Origin: Neogale vison
Taxonomy: Eukaryota; Chordata; Mammalia; Carnivora; Mustelidae
NCBI RefSeq assembly: GCF_020171115.1
Contig: NC_058092.1
Location: forward strand, 82,321,001 to 82,385,000
Reading direction: 5' to 3'
DNA length: 64,000 bases
Notes under the pieces: model-generated
The model's database searches: none
What the model saw: only the letters and a program-made list of their open reading frames with translations
Told to the model about the DNA's origin: nothing
Shown here: positions 45,046 to 57,640 of the stretch, piece after piece
Layout: each line of letters starts with the position of its first letter
Position numbering within the stretch: position 1 is the first letter of the stretch
Made by a program: the position numbers and the translations under genes

Positions 45046-46089
45046 ATAGTCTGTTCCATGCAAGTAAAGTTTCTTTTGATCCCTAAGTCCTCTGTCTTAC
45101 AAACCAAATAGATGTGATGTCTTTTCTGCAACACACAGTCATTTATGTGTGTGTATGAGTACTCCCAATCATGGCCTCTCTTGGAAGTTTTCATCATACA
45201 GTCTCCAAAACTGCTCAGTGAGAAGGCAAATAACAAACTGCCTCTATCAAGTGATTTCAGGAACACCGGAGAGCATCTGCCAAAGTACCTACCTTAATCA
45301 GCTCTAATGTCTGAAATTCTACACTTCATTTCTATAGTATAAGGCTCCATGCATCTGTCTATCATCTGTCATTGACATGAATGAGTTTCCAAAACCATTT
45401 CCTTAACCCAGACTTGGGGTGGGGGGTGGGGTAAAGAAACAAAACAAAAACGAAAACACATTATGATGTTGGTTTGGAAATAGCAGTGATAGGAACTAGA
45501 GTAAGAACAGGGATACCAGCATCATCAACTTCTTAATATTTCTCAAGTGGGCACCATAGATTTGCCCCAGGCTAGCCCAGCTTTTTCCATGATAAGAATT
45601 TGTATCTATTGTTGACACTCAGGAACTTGTAGTAGAAAAAGTAGCACTAAGCACTAGATCTATTATATTAAGGAGGCTATGAAACCTCTTGTCCTAAATA
45701 GGCTTAAGAATAAGTTAGCTTTCTTTTAGCCTGGGATTATTTAAAAGAAATCTGCAAAAAGCCTGGGGGTAGAGATGCCTAGAGGCATCCCTGCCAGCCC
45801 AGTGTTTCTCTGTTCCTTGACTGCTGAAAGCATCAGCAGCGGATTCATCATCTGACAGCCACAAATAATACCTAAGAACATATCCATCCTGTCTGTGAAA
45901 ATAGATTCCACAAATTCTTCAAGCTGTTTCATTATGTTTTAGTCTTTGTCACCTGTTTGTAGTAAATAAATGAATGAATGACCAGGTAAATTAAAGTGGT
46001 TTCTTCCTTTCCACCTGAATAATTATATCTGTTTCACTCATCTGTGTAATAAATATGAAAAATAGCCAAGAAAAACCTTTTTTTTTTCA
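45046..46089. other. No gene; short G-rich tract
   Basis: No repeat family or exon recognised. A G-rich tract 'ggggtggggggtgggg' at 45417-45432 could form a quadruplex. Confidence 0.4.
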
Positions 46090-46310
46090 GGCACCACTCT
46101 CTAAATGATTATCAAATTTTAATGTCCTTGAGTACCACTCAGAAAACTTACCAAATATGCAGATTCTTAGTTCCTCACGACTAGAAATTCTGAGTCAATA
46201 GATCAGGCATGAGCATAGGAATATAAATAGTAACTCACACACACACAATCACACTTCAAGTTTGTTTTTGATATGAGTGGTCCACAGCACACTTGGGAGA
46301 ACTGCTACAT
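46090..46310 (+). mobile_element. Possible hAT-Charlie (MER5-like) relic
   Basis: 'atatgcagattcttagttcc', 'gaaattctgagtcaatagat' and 'gagtggtccacagcacactt' recall the core and right end of hAT-Charlie MITEs. Ends are not clear. Confidence 0.35.
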
Positions 46311-46429
46311 ACAGGCAGCAGATCCTCTGGTCTGTCACTCTGATATCAGAATCTTCAAAAATTGTGAATTGCAACCATCCCACCGTTGGGACCAGGGTCA
46401 AATGGAAGCAATCAACACCCAAATAAGAA

Positions 46430-47625
46430 AATTCCAAAGACTTGCCAAGTGCAAATGGGCATTACAATGTCTAACTTTAAGACTTACTATATAGATACAG
46501 TAACAAGAAAGCATGGCATTTTCACAAAGATAGATTACTAGATCAATGGAAAAGAATGGAGTAAAGAAATAGATCCATACACATATAGGCAACTGATTTT
46601 CAACAACAGTGAAATGAACTCATTGATGAACATCTTTTCAACAAATGGTGCTTGAATAATTGGATATCTTTATATAAAAAATGTACTTCTGTCTACCAGG
46701 TTAAAAAAACTTGAGATGGATAATAAACTTAAGTGTTAACTGAAAGCTATAGAAACTTTAGAAAAAATGATAGAAGAAAATCTTTGTGATTTTGTGTTAA
46801 GCAAAGAATTCTTAGATGCAAAATCAAAACCACAATCCAAAAAGTGAAAGTTGGTACAATAGATTTTACCAAAACTAAGATATTCTCTTCTTCGAAAAAT
46901 ATTTTAAGAAAGTGAAAAGATGAACCGCAGGTCATAAGATAATACTTCCAAATCACAAACAAATGATATTTGCAAATTACTAATCTGATAAGGAATTTGT
47001 ATCCACAATATATAAATAACTTCAAAAAACTGAATAATTTTTTAAAAATGTTCAAATGGATGAAAGGTTTAAATAGATAGTTTACCAGCAAATATAAATG
47101 GATAGCAAATAAGCCCGTGAAAAGATGCTCAGCATCATTAGTCATTAAGAAAATACATATTAATCATAAAGAAACCACAGTATACCTACTGGAATGGTTA
47201 CTGAAAAAATCAAATATTCTTGAGGTTATGGAGAAACTAGAATACCTCCACATTAAAAGGAATGAAGTGTTAGTACATGCAACATAGATAAGTCATAACA
47301 TAATTACACTGACAAAAAATGGACCAAAAAAAAGTACAGATTGTAAAATTCCATTTATATAAATTCTAGAAAATGAAATTCAATCTATAGTGACAGAAAG
47401 TAGATTAGTAATTTCTTGAGAAGTAGGGAAGGGAATGATGGGAGGGAGGAAGGATTAAAGGGGGGTAGTAAACGATACTAAGGAGTTGATGGATATGTTC
47501 ATTATCTTTTTTGTGACCTCATTTCATAGGTCTGTGATATATATGTCAATGCTCATCAAATATACACTTAATGTGCAAATTACTGCACACCAATTATATC
47601 TTAGTAAGACTTTAAAAAGTGAAAG
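46430..47625 (+). mobile_element. Old L1 (L1M-like) ORF2 3' end and 3' UTR
   Basis: In order: 'aagcatggcattttcacaaa', 'gatccatacacatataggca', 'tcaacaaatggtgcttgaat', 'taaaaccacaatcca'-like text, 'atgctcagcatcattagtca', 'aaattccatttatataaatt', then 'gatggatatgttcattatct' and 'accaattatatcttagtaag'. The sequence is frameshifted and full of stops. Confidence 0.85.
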
Positions 47626-47722
47626 GTAAATATTTAGAAAGATAAGGAAAAGGAGTAATTAAGGAAATAGTAATCTTCAAAAAATTCAAAAATAATGCAA
47701 GAAAGAAAATATAATCACTGTA

Positions 47723-48220
47723 CACTGCAGATCTTCCTCAACCTGTGGTGGAGTTGCATCCTGATAAACCCATCATAAGTCGAAAATATTATGAGTTGAA
47801 AATGCACCTAATACACCCAACTTACCAAACATCATAGCTTAGTCTAGTCTACCTTAACTGTGCTCAGAGAACACATACATTAGCCTAGAGTTGGACAAAA
47901 TCACTTGACATGAAGCCTATTTTATAATAAAGTGTTGAAGATCTCATGTAATTCATTGAATACTAAAAATGAAAAACAGAGCAGTTGTATAGGTACAGAT
48001 AGTTGTCAGTTATCAGTTGTGCACCTTTACATGGTCACATGGCTGACCAGGAGCTCTGGCACACGGCTCCCGAGCTTCCTAAGAGAGCACTGTACTGCAT
48101 ATTGCTAGCTGAAGAAATCAAAATTCAAAGTACAGCTTCTACTGAATGTGTATCACTTTCACATCATCATAGAGTTGAAAAATCATAAGTAGAATTATTT
48201 TAAGTTGGGGACCATCTGTA
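47723..48220 (+). mobile_element. Tigger-like (Tc1/mariner) MITE
   Basis: Terminal inverted repeats are recognisable: left 'cagatcttcctcaacctg' against the reverse complement of the right end, 'cagatggtccccaactta'. Interior strings such as 'aacatcatagcttagtctag', 'cctattttataataaagtgt' and 'cataagtcgaaaatatt' fit an ancient Tigger-type element. TA dinucleotides lie at both ends. The exact family is uncertain. Confidence 0.7.
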
Positions 48221-49440
48221 TTTGACTGACCAGTGAATAATTTTCCTAGAGTTATGCATATGAAAACATGGAATATTTATTTTACCCAAATTATGATATA
48301 ACTTTATCCAGAAGAAAAAGGAAATACAAAGTGAGTGGCAGGGTAGAGGAACATGTAAGAGTGTTGATTGTCTTGATCTGCTATAATAAGAAGTCAAGAG
48401 GTCATGGATAAAGTTATTACATCAAGAAATGTGGTATATGCAGATTATACAGAGATATGGAGATAAATATCAGGAAAAAAATGACTAGGAAAAAAAGAAA
48501 AAACAACTAGAAGAGTAAAAAAAAAAAAAAGTACTTCTTAGGAGTACTACTGGGGGATAGGAAAAGGTAAAACAGAAGACTGCTGGTTTTATACACGCAT
48601 GTATAACTTATGGTGCCATTTTACCATTTGACTTAAACAATTGTTGGCAGGCAATGTTCCATGAATATTTTCATATTTCTGCACAGCCTAGACTTTATAG
48701 TTGAATGGCAAACATGCTTTGAAAGTTAGAGAAAGTAAATTGCTCTGGATAAGATTTAGAGATTTCTCTTCCTAGAGCCATTTGCTTATATTCTAAGAGT
48801 GATAAAACCCAGAGACAACTTTCCCCTGTCATCCAAAGATATTTGCGTACAATAAAGGATATTCTTCTCCTCTCCTCTGAGAGGATTTGTTTATATTAAG
48901 CATAAGGTTATGTCTCTCTGTCAGGAGAGGAAAAGTAGGTATGCATCTGCCCAATATAATTTTCAAGTCTCCTAATTTGGGAGTTCCTTTCCTATGGTTC
49001 AAAAACTCTATACATGTCAGTATGCCAGCAAACATCTGGACTTCATTGACTTGCCTTATGGTACATTGCGGCGTGGATAACCAACTTAATCATGGATGAT
49101 ATCCTTTGTGAATGAATATATATCCCTGGACCAGAGAGCACACACATAGAGAAATATGGGTATACATATGCAACATATAAATCAAACTATGGTAAGCCAC
49201 TTCTTATAAGCTAAATTCTTAGCTTGCAAGTAGAATAACATATTACAGTTGTTCTTTCACAGTTTTGGGACTTAATAATGGGAATGTATTATTTCTATAT
49301 AGTCATTAGGGAAATTTAAATTTAAATAAAATGACAAAAATTTTAAAAATAAAAAGTCAGACAATATAGTTGCTAATAACAGTGTGTGAGAAGTAAGAAC
49401 TCTCATTTCTCTTATTTTCTTCTGGTTAGAGTAAATAATC
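48221..49440. other. No gene or repeat recognised
   Basis: About 1.2 kb with no supported feature beyond short A-rich runs near 48520. Confidence 0.4.
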
Positions 49441-49450
49441 TTTTTTAATT

Positions 49451-49628
49451 TTTTTTTTTTTTTTTAAATCAGAGTGAGAGATTGAGCACAAGCAGGGGAG
49501 TGGCAGGCAGAGGGAGAACCAGGCTCCCTGCTGAGCAAGGAGCCGGATATGGGACTTGATCCCAGGACCTTAGGATCATGATCTGAACCTAAGGCAGCTG
49601 CTTAACTGGCTGAGCCACCCGGGTGTCC
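49451..49628 (-). mobile_element. CAN-SINE (antisense), diverged
   Basis: T-rich left end, a GA-rich body, 'gggacttgatccca' (reversed B box) and a head ending 'tgagccacccgggtgtcc'. It has more substitutions than most copies here. Confidence 0.9.
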
Positions 49629-49685
49629 TGGAATAAACATTTTTAAAATTATCTTGTACGAGTTATAAAAAATGTGCATACCTTA

Positions 49686-50340
49686 TGTATTAATTTTTCT
49701 ACTGTCATGTAACAAGTTACCACCAATTTACCACCACCTTACAACAGAAATGTACGATCTCCTGTTTCTGTGGAGCAGAAGTGTGGGTATGATTACCTGG
49801 GCCCCTGCTCAAGGTGTCACTGGTTGAAATCAGGGCTACAGTTCAGGGCTGCAGTTCAGGATCCTCTTCCAGGATCACTGGTTGTTGAAAGCAGCAAACT
49901 ACTTCTGGTTGTACTACTGAGGCCCCATTTTCTGGCTGATTGTTGGCCAAGTACTACAATCAGTTTTGGGGGGGCAAGCCCTTTCTACATGACCTCATCC
50001 ATAAGCACTTCATCACATGGGCATTTTTTCCTCAAAGCCAGAAGGAATGAATATCTTCACACTTCATATCTCTTTTCAAGGAGGGCCCAGTCCCTTTGAA
50101 GTACTCACCTGATGAAGTTAGGTCCACCCAAGATAGTCCACTTTTTATTGACTCAAATTCAACTGAATTTAACTACATTTGAAAAATTATTTCATCTTTG
50201 TCATATGATGTATCCTAATTATGAGAATGAAATCTATCCTATTTATAATGTTGTCTATACCCCAAGGAAGAGGATTATGCAGGCTGTGCACCCTAGCGGA
50301 CAAGGAACTTGGAAGTCATCTTAGGATTCTGTCTACCACA
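49686..50340 (-). mobile_element. MaLR/ERVL-type solo LTR relic (antisense)
   Basis: It starts TGTATTAATTTTTCTACTGTCATG and continues 'acaagttaccaccaattt' and 'acaacagaaatgta', then 'gtgtcactggttgaaatcag', and ends 'attctgtctaccaca'. This framework is typical of old MaLR/ERVL LTRs read in reverse. No internal retroviral sequence adjoins it. Family assignment is uncertain. Confidence 0.5.
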
Positions 50341-50359
50341 TTACCCAGCATACCCAAAG

Positions 50360-50645
50360 ACAGGTGCAAGTACAGGGTTGCTCATCACAGTATTGTTGGT
50401 AACATGGGAAGTTATTGTCTATCACCCAAATGTCCAAAATAGACAATGTATAGATAAAGTGAGGAATGCTATTAAATTGTAATAAAAGTTCAGCAATAAA
50501 AAATGAATAGGTAGGTAATAAAATACATACCTCTTAACCTGTATGTTCTTTCTTTCACTGAATATGATGGTGAGTAGAAAAATAAAGTTAATCTGTAAGT
50601 TTTAAAATACACACATTATATCTCATTTATAGGTACACATTAGGC
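50360..50645 (+). mobile_element. Old L1 3' fragment
   Basis: 'acaggtgcaagtacagggtt', 'gctcatcacagtattgttgg', 'tatcacccaaatgtccaaaa' and 'aaattgtaataaaagttcag' match in order an old L1 ORF2/3' UTR region. Confidence 0.65.
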
Positions 50646-50670
50646 TTTATTATTCCTCTATTTCTAATGC

Positions 50671-51118
50671 TGTGATATCAGAGACCTTCCTGACTCTGGA
50701 GACACTGCTCCACCCAGGGTTAGGCAATTCCTAAGGATAGTAAATGACTATGAGCTGCCTTTCATTGCAAACCAACCAATTCTGAACCCAAGTCTCAATT
50801 ATCCCCTTTCTTGGGCTCTCACACCCAGGGCCACTATTCCCCTGCTCTAATCGGCCCAGGGCCAGGTACGAGAGAACTAAGGACTATCTCTATACTCTTA
50901 AGCATTCAAAGTAGCCAATCTTAACCTGTTTACCCTGCCTTTCCCATCAAAATAAAGGCGCTTGTCCACGTTTTCCCTTCATTCCCTCTGACTCCTGACC
51001 AAAGCGGGTGCTTCCCTGTGTGGCCCTGTGTGGTGTGATGATGTGCCTCTTCCTCTTGGGAACTCTGATGAACTGTCTTCTCAGTGGCATTGTTTCCTAA
51101 TCTGTTGGTTTCACCACA
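50671..51118 (+). mobile_element. Possible class I solo LTR
   Basis: The block starts TGTGATATCAGAGACC and ends 'ggtttcaccaca', so it has TG...CA ends. It contains a GC-richer middle, AATAAA at 50950-50955 and a TGTG-rich stretch after it, as in a U3-R-U5 layout. I see no clear 4-6 bp target duplication, so this remains tentative. Confidence 0.4.
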
Positions 51119-51665
51119 CCTGAGTAATAATAAAACCTACCTTTTAAAAATCTGTATGGATATATGTGTATGTTGAAGTATTTTTTTTTACAATCTTGGT
51201 AGTATATACACTAAATCCATCAAATGATTTTTTTTGCCTCTGGGAATTGAGGAAGAGAATGAGATGGGGGAGTTGGGACATCAGAGGTCATAACTTCACA
51301 AGAAGAGCACACTTTCATAAACTAAGAGACTTGACGCAAATAGAGCAAAATGTTTAAAACTAACCCTTCTATGTGGTTTCTTATACGATATTTTAAAATC
51401 TTTTTTCTTATTTTTAGAGCTTTGGAAAATAAAAATTACTTCTAAAAAATTAATATTATATGTAACGTGCAAAAAGATGTTAAAATTACACTAAATAAGG
51501 AGCGAAGGTAGTAGTCAGAAAGCTTGTACACAAATTGGGGTGGAATGTATAAAACAAGACAAAAAATTCAGAGAAGGGACGCATGAACAGTTGTCTTTAG
51601 GTAAGTAATGGTGTGCCAGACACTTCAACTTATTTATTCATGGCTTGTTCAGCATCCCTTCTCAG
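51119..51665. other. No gene or repeat recognised
   Basis: AT-rich sequence with no supported feature. Confidence 0.4.
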
Positions 51666-51669
51666 CAGA

Positions 51670-52060
51670 GTTAAGATATCAGCTATTTATCACCACAGTA
51701 ATATACGTACCAACAGAAAACACAAACCTCAATGGCTTAGCAATAAACACTTATCGCTTACAAGTTGTATTGGTCTGAGGTGGGCTTAGCAAGACTTACT
51801 AAAGTTTCTATGGCTAACTGTAGGTCAATTAAATGCTGACGGTGACTGTGTTCTCTCACATGTCTATACCATCTCAGCTCTGTTGCTCATGGCTTTTCTC
51901 CAGCAAGCTGGCCCAACCTTATTCTTAGGAGAGAATAGAGGAGCAAGAGAGAGGAAGAGGAAGCACACAGGGCCTCTTAAGACCGCCTAGGCTGAGAACT
52001 GGCACCCTCAGCCCCCACATTATATTTGCCAATGCAAGTATAGACTCAGCCTTTTTGATG
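51670..52060 (-). repeat. Possible old LTR relic (antisense)
   Basis: 'acctcaatggcttagcaata', 'tctcagctctgttgctcatg' and 'cccccacattatatttgcca' resemble old MaLR/ERVL-type LTRs read in reverse. Boundaries and family are unclear. Confidence 0.3.
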
Positions 52061-53160
52061 GAAGGAGTAAAAAAAAAAATTAAAAAAAAATCAAGTCCAC
52101 TACTATGATCATTCTACCATGGTTAAGTAAGAACTATCCTATGTATAGTTTCTCCAGTTGACTTCATTCACTATGAGAATTTAGGAGTTGCTAGACAGAG
52201 TGGGGATTAGCTCTGGTGAGGCTTTTTGTTTTGTTTTATTTTTTTAAATGTGTCCTTATGTGTTCCTGCTTGAGATTATACCTTAACATGTCAATATCTT
52301 CGCCAGCTGGCCTATACCTTCCCAGAGTATTGTAACCTAAAACAACATAAGGCTCGGGTTTTTCAGAAATAGTCTGAAAAAAAAGGCTAACATCTTTGAT
52401 TATCTGCCAAAGAAAGAACAGAATGATATGCAAAAGAGATTAAAGTTTGTGAAAAGCCACCTTCAGGCCATGATGACCATTATATCTTGCCAGAATGCCT
52501 GTAAAGCCTTTTCAAAGGAACTGCTTATAAGAGCGTTTTCTCCTCCCATGTTTCCTATCCCTATGTGTACACAGACGATTGACTCTCCACCATCAAGGGA
52601 GGACAAACCAAAGAACTGTGGAAAAAGATGGTGTGAAAACCTGCATATGACCATATTCCTCTCTTGGGAAGTCACAATGTACATTAGTTTTAGACAGTGG
52701 TTGCCAACTCAGCATCCATTCCCTCTCCTTTTTCTTATAATAAATTCCTGATGGTGCTTGGAATAGCAATGCATCAGTTAAAAACACTCATTATTCTAGC
52801 CTCCTGTATAGATATGTATAGCCCCAAGACCTACTGACTGCCACTGAGATATAAGCACGAGTTAATTAGGTGGACAACTGAAAAAAGCATTCTTCTCTGA
52901 AATAAAGGGAAATATTTTGCTCTCATCCAGCTTTGTCCCTTGACTAGTTCCTATTCTACCTACAGGGAAAGCAAATAAGATGCCTAGAAGTACAGCAGCC
53001 ACCATGCAAACGTGTGTGAGGAAGGAAGCCCCACACTGTGCTATGAAGGATGGAGGGGAATGAGGGAAGAAGTCTGACTGCTAGTGGCAGCCCAAACTAC
53101 AATCCCATTCTGGATGCCTATCTCTGCATTTATTTTTCTTGCATGAGAAGAATAAACCCT
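52061..53160. other. No gene recognised
   Basis: Short frames on both strands at 52428-52787 overlap one another and have no domain. The end of this stretch ('gcatgagaagaataaaccct') looks like an LTR-type or MITE end but is unassigned. Confidence 0.35.
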
Positions 53161-53205
53161 GATTATTTATTTATTTAATTATTTGAGAGAGAGAGAGAAT
53201 GCATT
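53161..53205 (-). mobile_element. CAN-SINE tail fragment (antisense)
   Basis: (ATTT)n followed by 'gagagagagagagaat' equals the reversed tail and body start of a CAN-SINE. The rest of the element is missing. Confidence 0.5.
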
Positions 53206-54249
53206 TAAATACATGTGTCAATCTTTCTCAAACTTATTTCCACACAACACCTTTTTTTAAATGTTTTTATTTCATATAACGTTCCACAACACAGTGTTCC
53301 ATAGAATACTTGTTTGGGAAATACAGTTTCATGTTCTGTTTTAAACATATTTTTATAATAACCCGTCTGGTTCATTGCTTAGAGAACTGAATTAATAGGG
53401 TCAAGGCATACACTAACTGGTCTTTTAATGGACAAACTAGTTTCACCTTGTAACACTAGCCTTCTTAGAAAAGATGCTATTGGCTCACCTATGAGTCCAC
53501 TCATCACCAAAATATTTACTGGTCACCTCATGGGTTCCAAGATCTCTGCTAGGTTCTGCAGAGACAAAAATAATTTAATCTTGTTCCTAAGTCTTAGTTA
53601 GCTTAAAATTTAATAAATGTGACCAAGAAAATTATAGTGTAACATATCTAACATTCTGTTAATACAATTTAAGGACAATTGCAAACATCCAGAACACATA
53701 GTCATAATTCTTTTGAATCATGAGTATTGACCCACATGTTGTCAGGCTGATGGGAAAACTGAGTTCCTTTATTAGGAAGGGACCTGAACCAACTATACAG
53801 CACTGACATTTTGACTCAACTTTGATTTTCTTTAATTGTTCTCAGACACACAATGATTCATGTCAAAAGACTAAAATGTCAATTCTTTGTGAAGTCTGTA
53901 AACTAACAGTTAATGCCACTGATAGAAGTCCAAATACCTGATACGGTAAGAAGAGGAGAAGGATGTGATTATAACTGAAAGGAGGTGTTTAGGTTAAAGG
54001 GATGGATCACTAGTAGCATGAGGAATATAAGCATGTTTTTTGAGAATGCAGGGGAATTTTTATTGGAAAAGCAGAGGAAGGAGCCATAAAGAGGGGTTCG
54101 TTAATGAAGCAGACTTTCATAGGAGATAGGAGGGTTTGGAATAAAGAACATTGTATTAACTCGAACAGAAAGAAAATCTTATCCTGTGATACAAAAAGAA
54201 GGGAGTATGATGAGAGTGAATATAGTTAAGTTTGTAGAAAAAGAGGGAT
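53206..54249. other. No gene; faint L2-like antisense text
   Basis: 53940-54240 is purine-rich and weakly resembles an L2 interior on the minus strand, and similar text resumes after the LTR at 54729. The rest is unrecognised. Confidence 0.35.
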
Positions 54250-54728
54250 TGTTATAAGTTGAGCTGTGTTCCCCCCAAATATGTGTTAAAGTCCTTACCT
54301 ACCTACTATCTGAGAATGTGACCTTTCTAGAGAGAAATAGGGCCATTGGAAGATATAATTGGTTAAGATGAGACCACACTGGAGTAGGATGGGCCACTAA
54401 TTCAATTATAATTGGAGTCCTTAAGGAGGGAAATAGGGAAATTAGGAGACAAACATACACACAGAAGGAAGACCGCCACCTGACGACCAAGACAGAGATT
54501 GGTGTAATGCATCTATAAATCAAGGAGCACCAGGGATTGCCAAGAACTTCCAAAAGCTAGGAAGAGGCAATGAAGGATTCTTGTCTTCGGGTTTCAGAGG
54601 GAGCATGCCCCTGCTGGTGACTTGATTGCAGAGTTCTAGTCTCTAGAACTTTGAGACAATAAATTTCTGCTGTCATAAGCCACCAAGTTTGTGGTACTTT
54701 ATTTCAGCAGCCATACAAAATTAATACA
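54250..54728 (+). mobile_element. MLT1D-like solo LTR (ERVL-MaLR)
   Basis: The LTR is nearly complete: 'gagctgtgttccccccaaat', 'ctgagaatgtgacctttcta', 'gatgagaccacactggagta', 'gagattggtgtaatgcatct', 'gaagctaggaagaggca'-like text, 'tttgagacaataaatttctg' with the AATAAA signal, and 'aagccaccaagtttgtggta' before a TAATACA end. No internal retroviral region adjoins it, so it is a solo LTR. Confidence 0.88.
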
Positions 54729-55097
54729 GGGATGCTAGGAAGAAATTCCGCCGTGGCCTCATCTTATTGATGAAGATGGAGTTAAGAGAGTAGCATGAAG
54801 GTTTCGAAGAGGGCATTGAGCTGTAGTGAAGTTCTAATACCTGAAGGGAATAGAAATGGAAGCCAAGCATAAAGATATAAAAATGAGTAATAAGAACCTG
54901 GCTGAAGTCCGTGACTATGAATTTATGGCAACACTAATATGATAAAAACCCCAGACACAAATATGAATTTAGCACATGATAAAGGTGGTATTTCAAGTCA
55001 ATGAATAAATGATGGATCCAATATAATTGGAGGAAATACTAAGGTTAAATATTTCCAGACAGAATTGCCTGTTCTCTTGAATTTAAACAATGATCTT
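54729..55097. other. No gene; possible continuation of L2-like text
   Basis: No supported feature beyond weak L2 resemblance. Confidence 0.35.
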
Positions 55098-55327
55098 AAA
55101 GAGTTGCTTGTGGGACGCCTGGGTGGCTCAGTTGGTTGGACGACTGCCTTCGGCTCAGGGCGTGATCCTGGAGTCCCGGGATCGAGTCCCGCATCAGGCT
55201 CCCAGCTCCATGGGGAGTCTGCTTCTCCCTCTGACCTTCTCCTCGCTCATGTTCTCTCTCACTGTCTCTCTCTCTCAAATAAATAAATAAAATCTTTAAA
55301 AAAAAAAAAAAAAAAAGAGTTGCTTGT
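55098..55327 (+). mobile_element. CAN-SINE, young GGACGACTG subfamily
   Basis: The body is 55112-55313. Perfect 14-bp target-site duplications 'aaagagttgcttgt' lie at 55098-55111 and 55314-55327. It is nearly identical to the copy at 27409. Confidence 0.98.
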
Positions 55328-56640
55328 AATAATAGTAAAAAAAGAAAAAGAAAAAAAAAACCCTAAATATTCAATGACTAAAAATTGCATACAAATATTT
55401 GTTGACAAACTTTCCATAGTGAGAAATTATTATTTTTATAATTAAAAATGTCAATACATATTATTTTCAACTAAAATGTCAATACATATTATTTTCAACT
55501 ATTATTACAGTCTTACAGGTACATGTTATGTATAGAAAATAGTGGAATTCTATAAAAAATAAATGGTGAAACTATAATACAATGTTATAACTCTTGTTTC
55601 TAAATGATGAAACTATATTCTTTCTTTCTCTATAATTTTCTTATTTTTCAAATTACACAATTAATATGTGGCTTTCATATTTGTAACTTTATTTAGAAAA
55701 CAAAGGACCAAAACAATTGTGATTCCAAAATCTTAGGGTTTTATATATCATTGTGAGTTCATACACATGAGACCCAGTCACTCCCTCAGAAAATGGCAGC
55801 TTCCATTTCCTCTGCATAATATGAAACCCTTGAGAAAAGTTAATGAGAAAAATAATTTTCCTGAGAAGAATTTATGTATGTTTGTGGGTTCCTATAAACA
55901 TACATTTATGTGTGCATATTGAAGTGCCAGCATCTATAAAAATGTAAAAAAAAAACTTCACATCTATTATATGTCACTTTCAAATTCCCAGATTCAATGA
56001 AAATAGAAGTCCTGCTGAAAATAAAATATTCTGAAAAAGAAGAAGCAGGTCAGCTTAAGAACAATTAGGCTCAAAAAAAGTTTGAGTATTATCTTCTTGG
56101 TGGGCTCAGTTGTGTAATATAGTTGAGAAAAAGCACAAGTTTGTAGATTATTCTCAAAGATGAGATTTTGAGATGTTTTATTTAGTGCTTTCATTTTCTA
56201 TAATGAAATGAGATAATAAATCCCTATTTGTGTCTGAGTATTCCAAAATAGCTTGTAAGAATAGAAAAAATCTGACAGTTGCTGAGGAAAAAAAAAAAAA
56301 AAAACAACATGAAAATAGCTGAATCTGTCCAATCTTGTATTTATCCATTCAGGCTAAAAATGGTGTTATTGTTGAAAAGAAGTTAAGAAATTTTCTTCAG
56401 AGAAAAAAACTTTTTGTGGAGAAAAATGGCATTTGTAGCTCACTACATACAAATGTGCAAAACTAATTTGATTCTCTTTTATTGGTAACTAAGTAAAAAC
56501 ACAATAGTGGGTTATCATTCATTCATTCTGTAAATCTTACAAATCCAAGCCTGGGCTAGACCCAAGGCACAGTAGTAATGGAAATGGACTCCAGGAGGAA
56601 TAAAATTTAGTCTCTTCCCTCAAAGAACCTTATAATCTTC
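55328..56640. other. No gene; contains a small tandem duplication
   Basis: AT-rich sequence with no exon. A 28-bp tandem duplication lies at 55445-55500. Confidence 0.4.
55445..55500. repeat. 28-bp perfect tandem duplication
   Basis: 55445-55472 and 55473-55500 are identical and adjacent. Confidence 0.95.
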
Positions 56641-56644
56641 ACAA

Positions 56645-57640
56645 ATTAAAATCATGAAAAGGGCATGAATAGGCAATTCACAAAAGAAGAAAAACTAATT
56701 GTCTAGAAACATATATAAAATATTCATCTCCACTAGTAATCAAGAAATGCAACTTTAAAATAAAAATCAAATTCTGTTTTTCATTAACCAACTTAGAAAA
56801 GACTTTCTAACAATAATACACAGTATCGGTGCATAAAAATAGGCCTGCTAATTAATTAATAGTTGACTGTAGATTTGAAACTCTTTCTGGAATATAATCT
56901 GGCATCATGTATTGAAAGAATTAAAAGTATTCATATTGTATGACAAATACAGCCAGGAATTTCAACTGAGAGAAAGGATTACTGAAGTTTTCATAAATGG
57001 AAATGAGAATGTTTATCATACAGTTCTTACTAGTTTTTTGATAGCTAAAACAAAAACAAACACCTCCCCTCAAAAAACATTAACAGTCAATATACCATGA
57101 AATGGAAGATTTGTCAAAAAATAGGGCACCTTCTCATCATATAAGACTATACTGCTATTAAAAATTAAACAGGGGCACCTGGGTGGTACAGCCTGTTAAG
57201 CGTCCAGTTCTTGGTTTTGGCTCAGGTCATGATCTCAGGGTTGCAAGACTGAGCGCCATGTCGGGCTCCACACTTAGCTTGGAGTCTGCTTAAGATTTTC
57301 TCTCTCCCTCTCCCTCTCCCCCTCTGGCTTGTGCTCACTCACTCTCTCTAAAATAAATAAATAAATAGATTTTTTAAATTAAACAATAGAATAATATTGA
57401 CATCAAGAATTTTATGGTATAATCAGCGAAAAAATAAAACACAAAATCTGGGTATGGCATGACGCCATTGCACATAATGAATATGTATATATTTTAAAAA
57501 GATATAGACACAAGTGGTGGGATACACACCAAAAAGATAGATTGGTTTTAACATGAAAAATGATTATAGCAATTTTTATTTTCTTGTTTTTGTTTCTTTG
57601 AAGGTACTAATTTTTTATACTGAACACATAATCTTCTTCT
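56645..57640 (+). mobile_element. Old L1 (L1M/HAL1-like) 3' region, split by a SINE
   Basis: 'gggcatgaataggcaattca', 'tcatctccactagtaatcaa', 'agaaatgcaactttaaaata', 'tgaaatggaagatttgtcaa' and 'gactatactgctattaaaaa' precede the SINE; 'aattttatggtataatcagc' follows it. The order matches an old L1 3' ORF2/3' UTR. Confidence 0.6.
57162..57385 (+). mobile_element. CAN-SINE, older subfamily
   Basis: The body is 57172-57375, with head GGGGCACCTGGGTGGTACAG and 'gttaagcgtccagttcttgg'. Target-site duplications are 'aaattaaaca' at 57162-57171 and 57376-57385. Confidence 0.94.
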
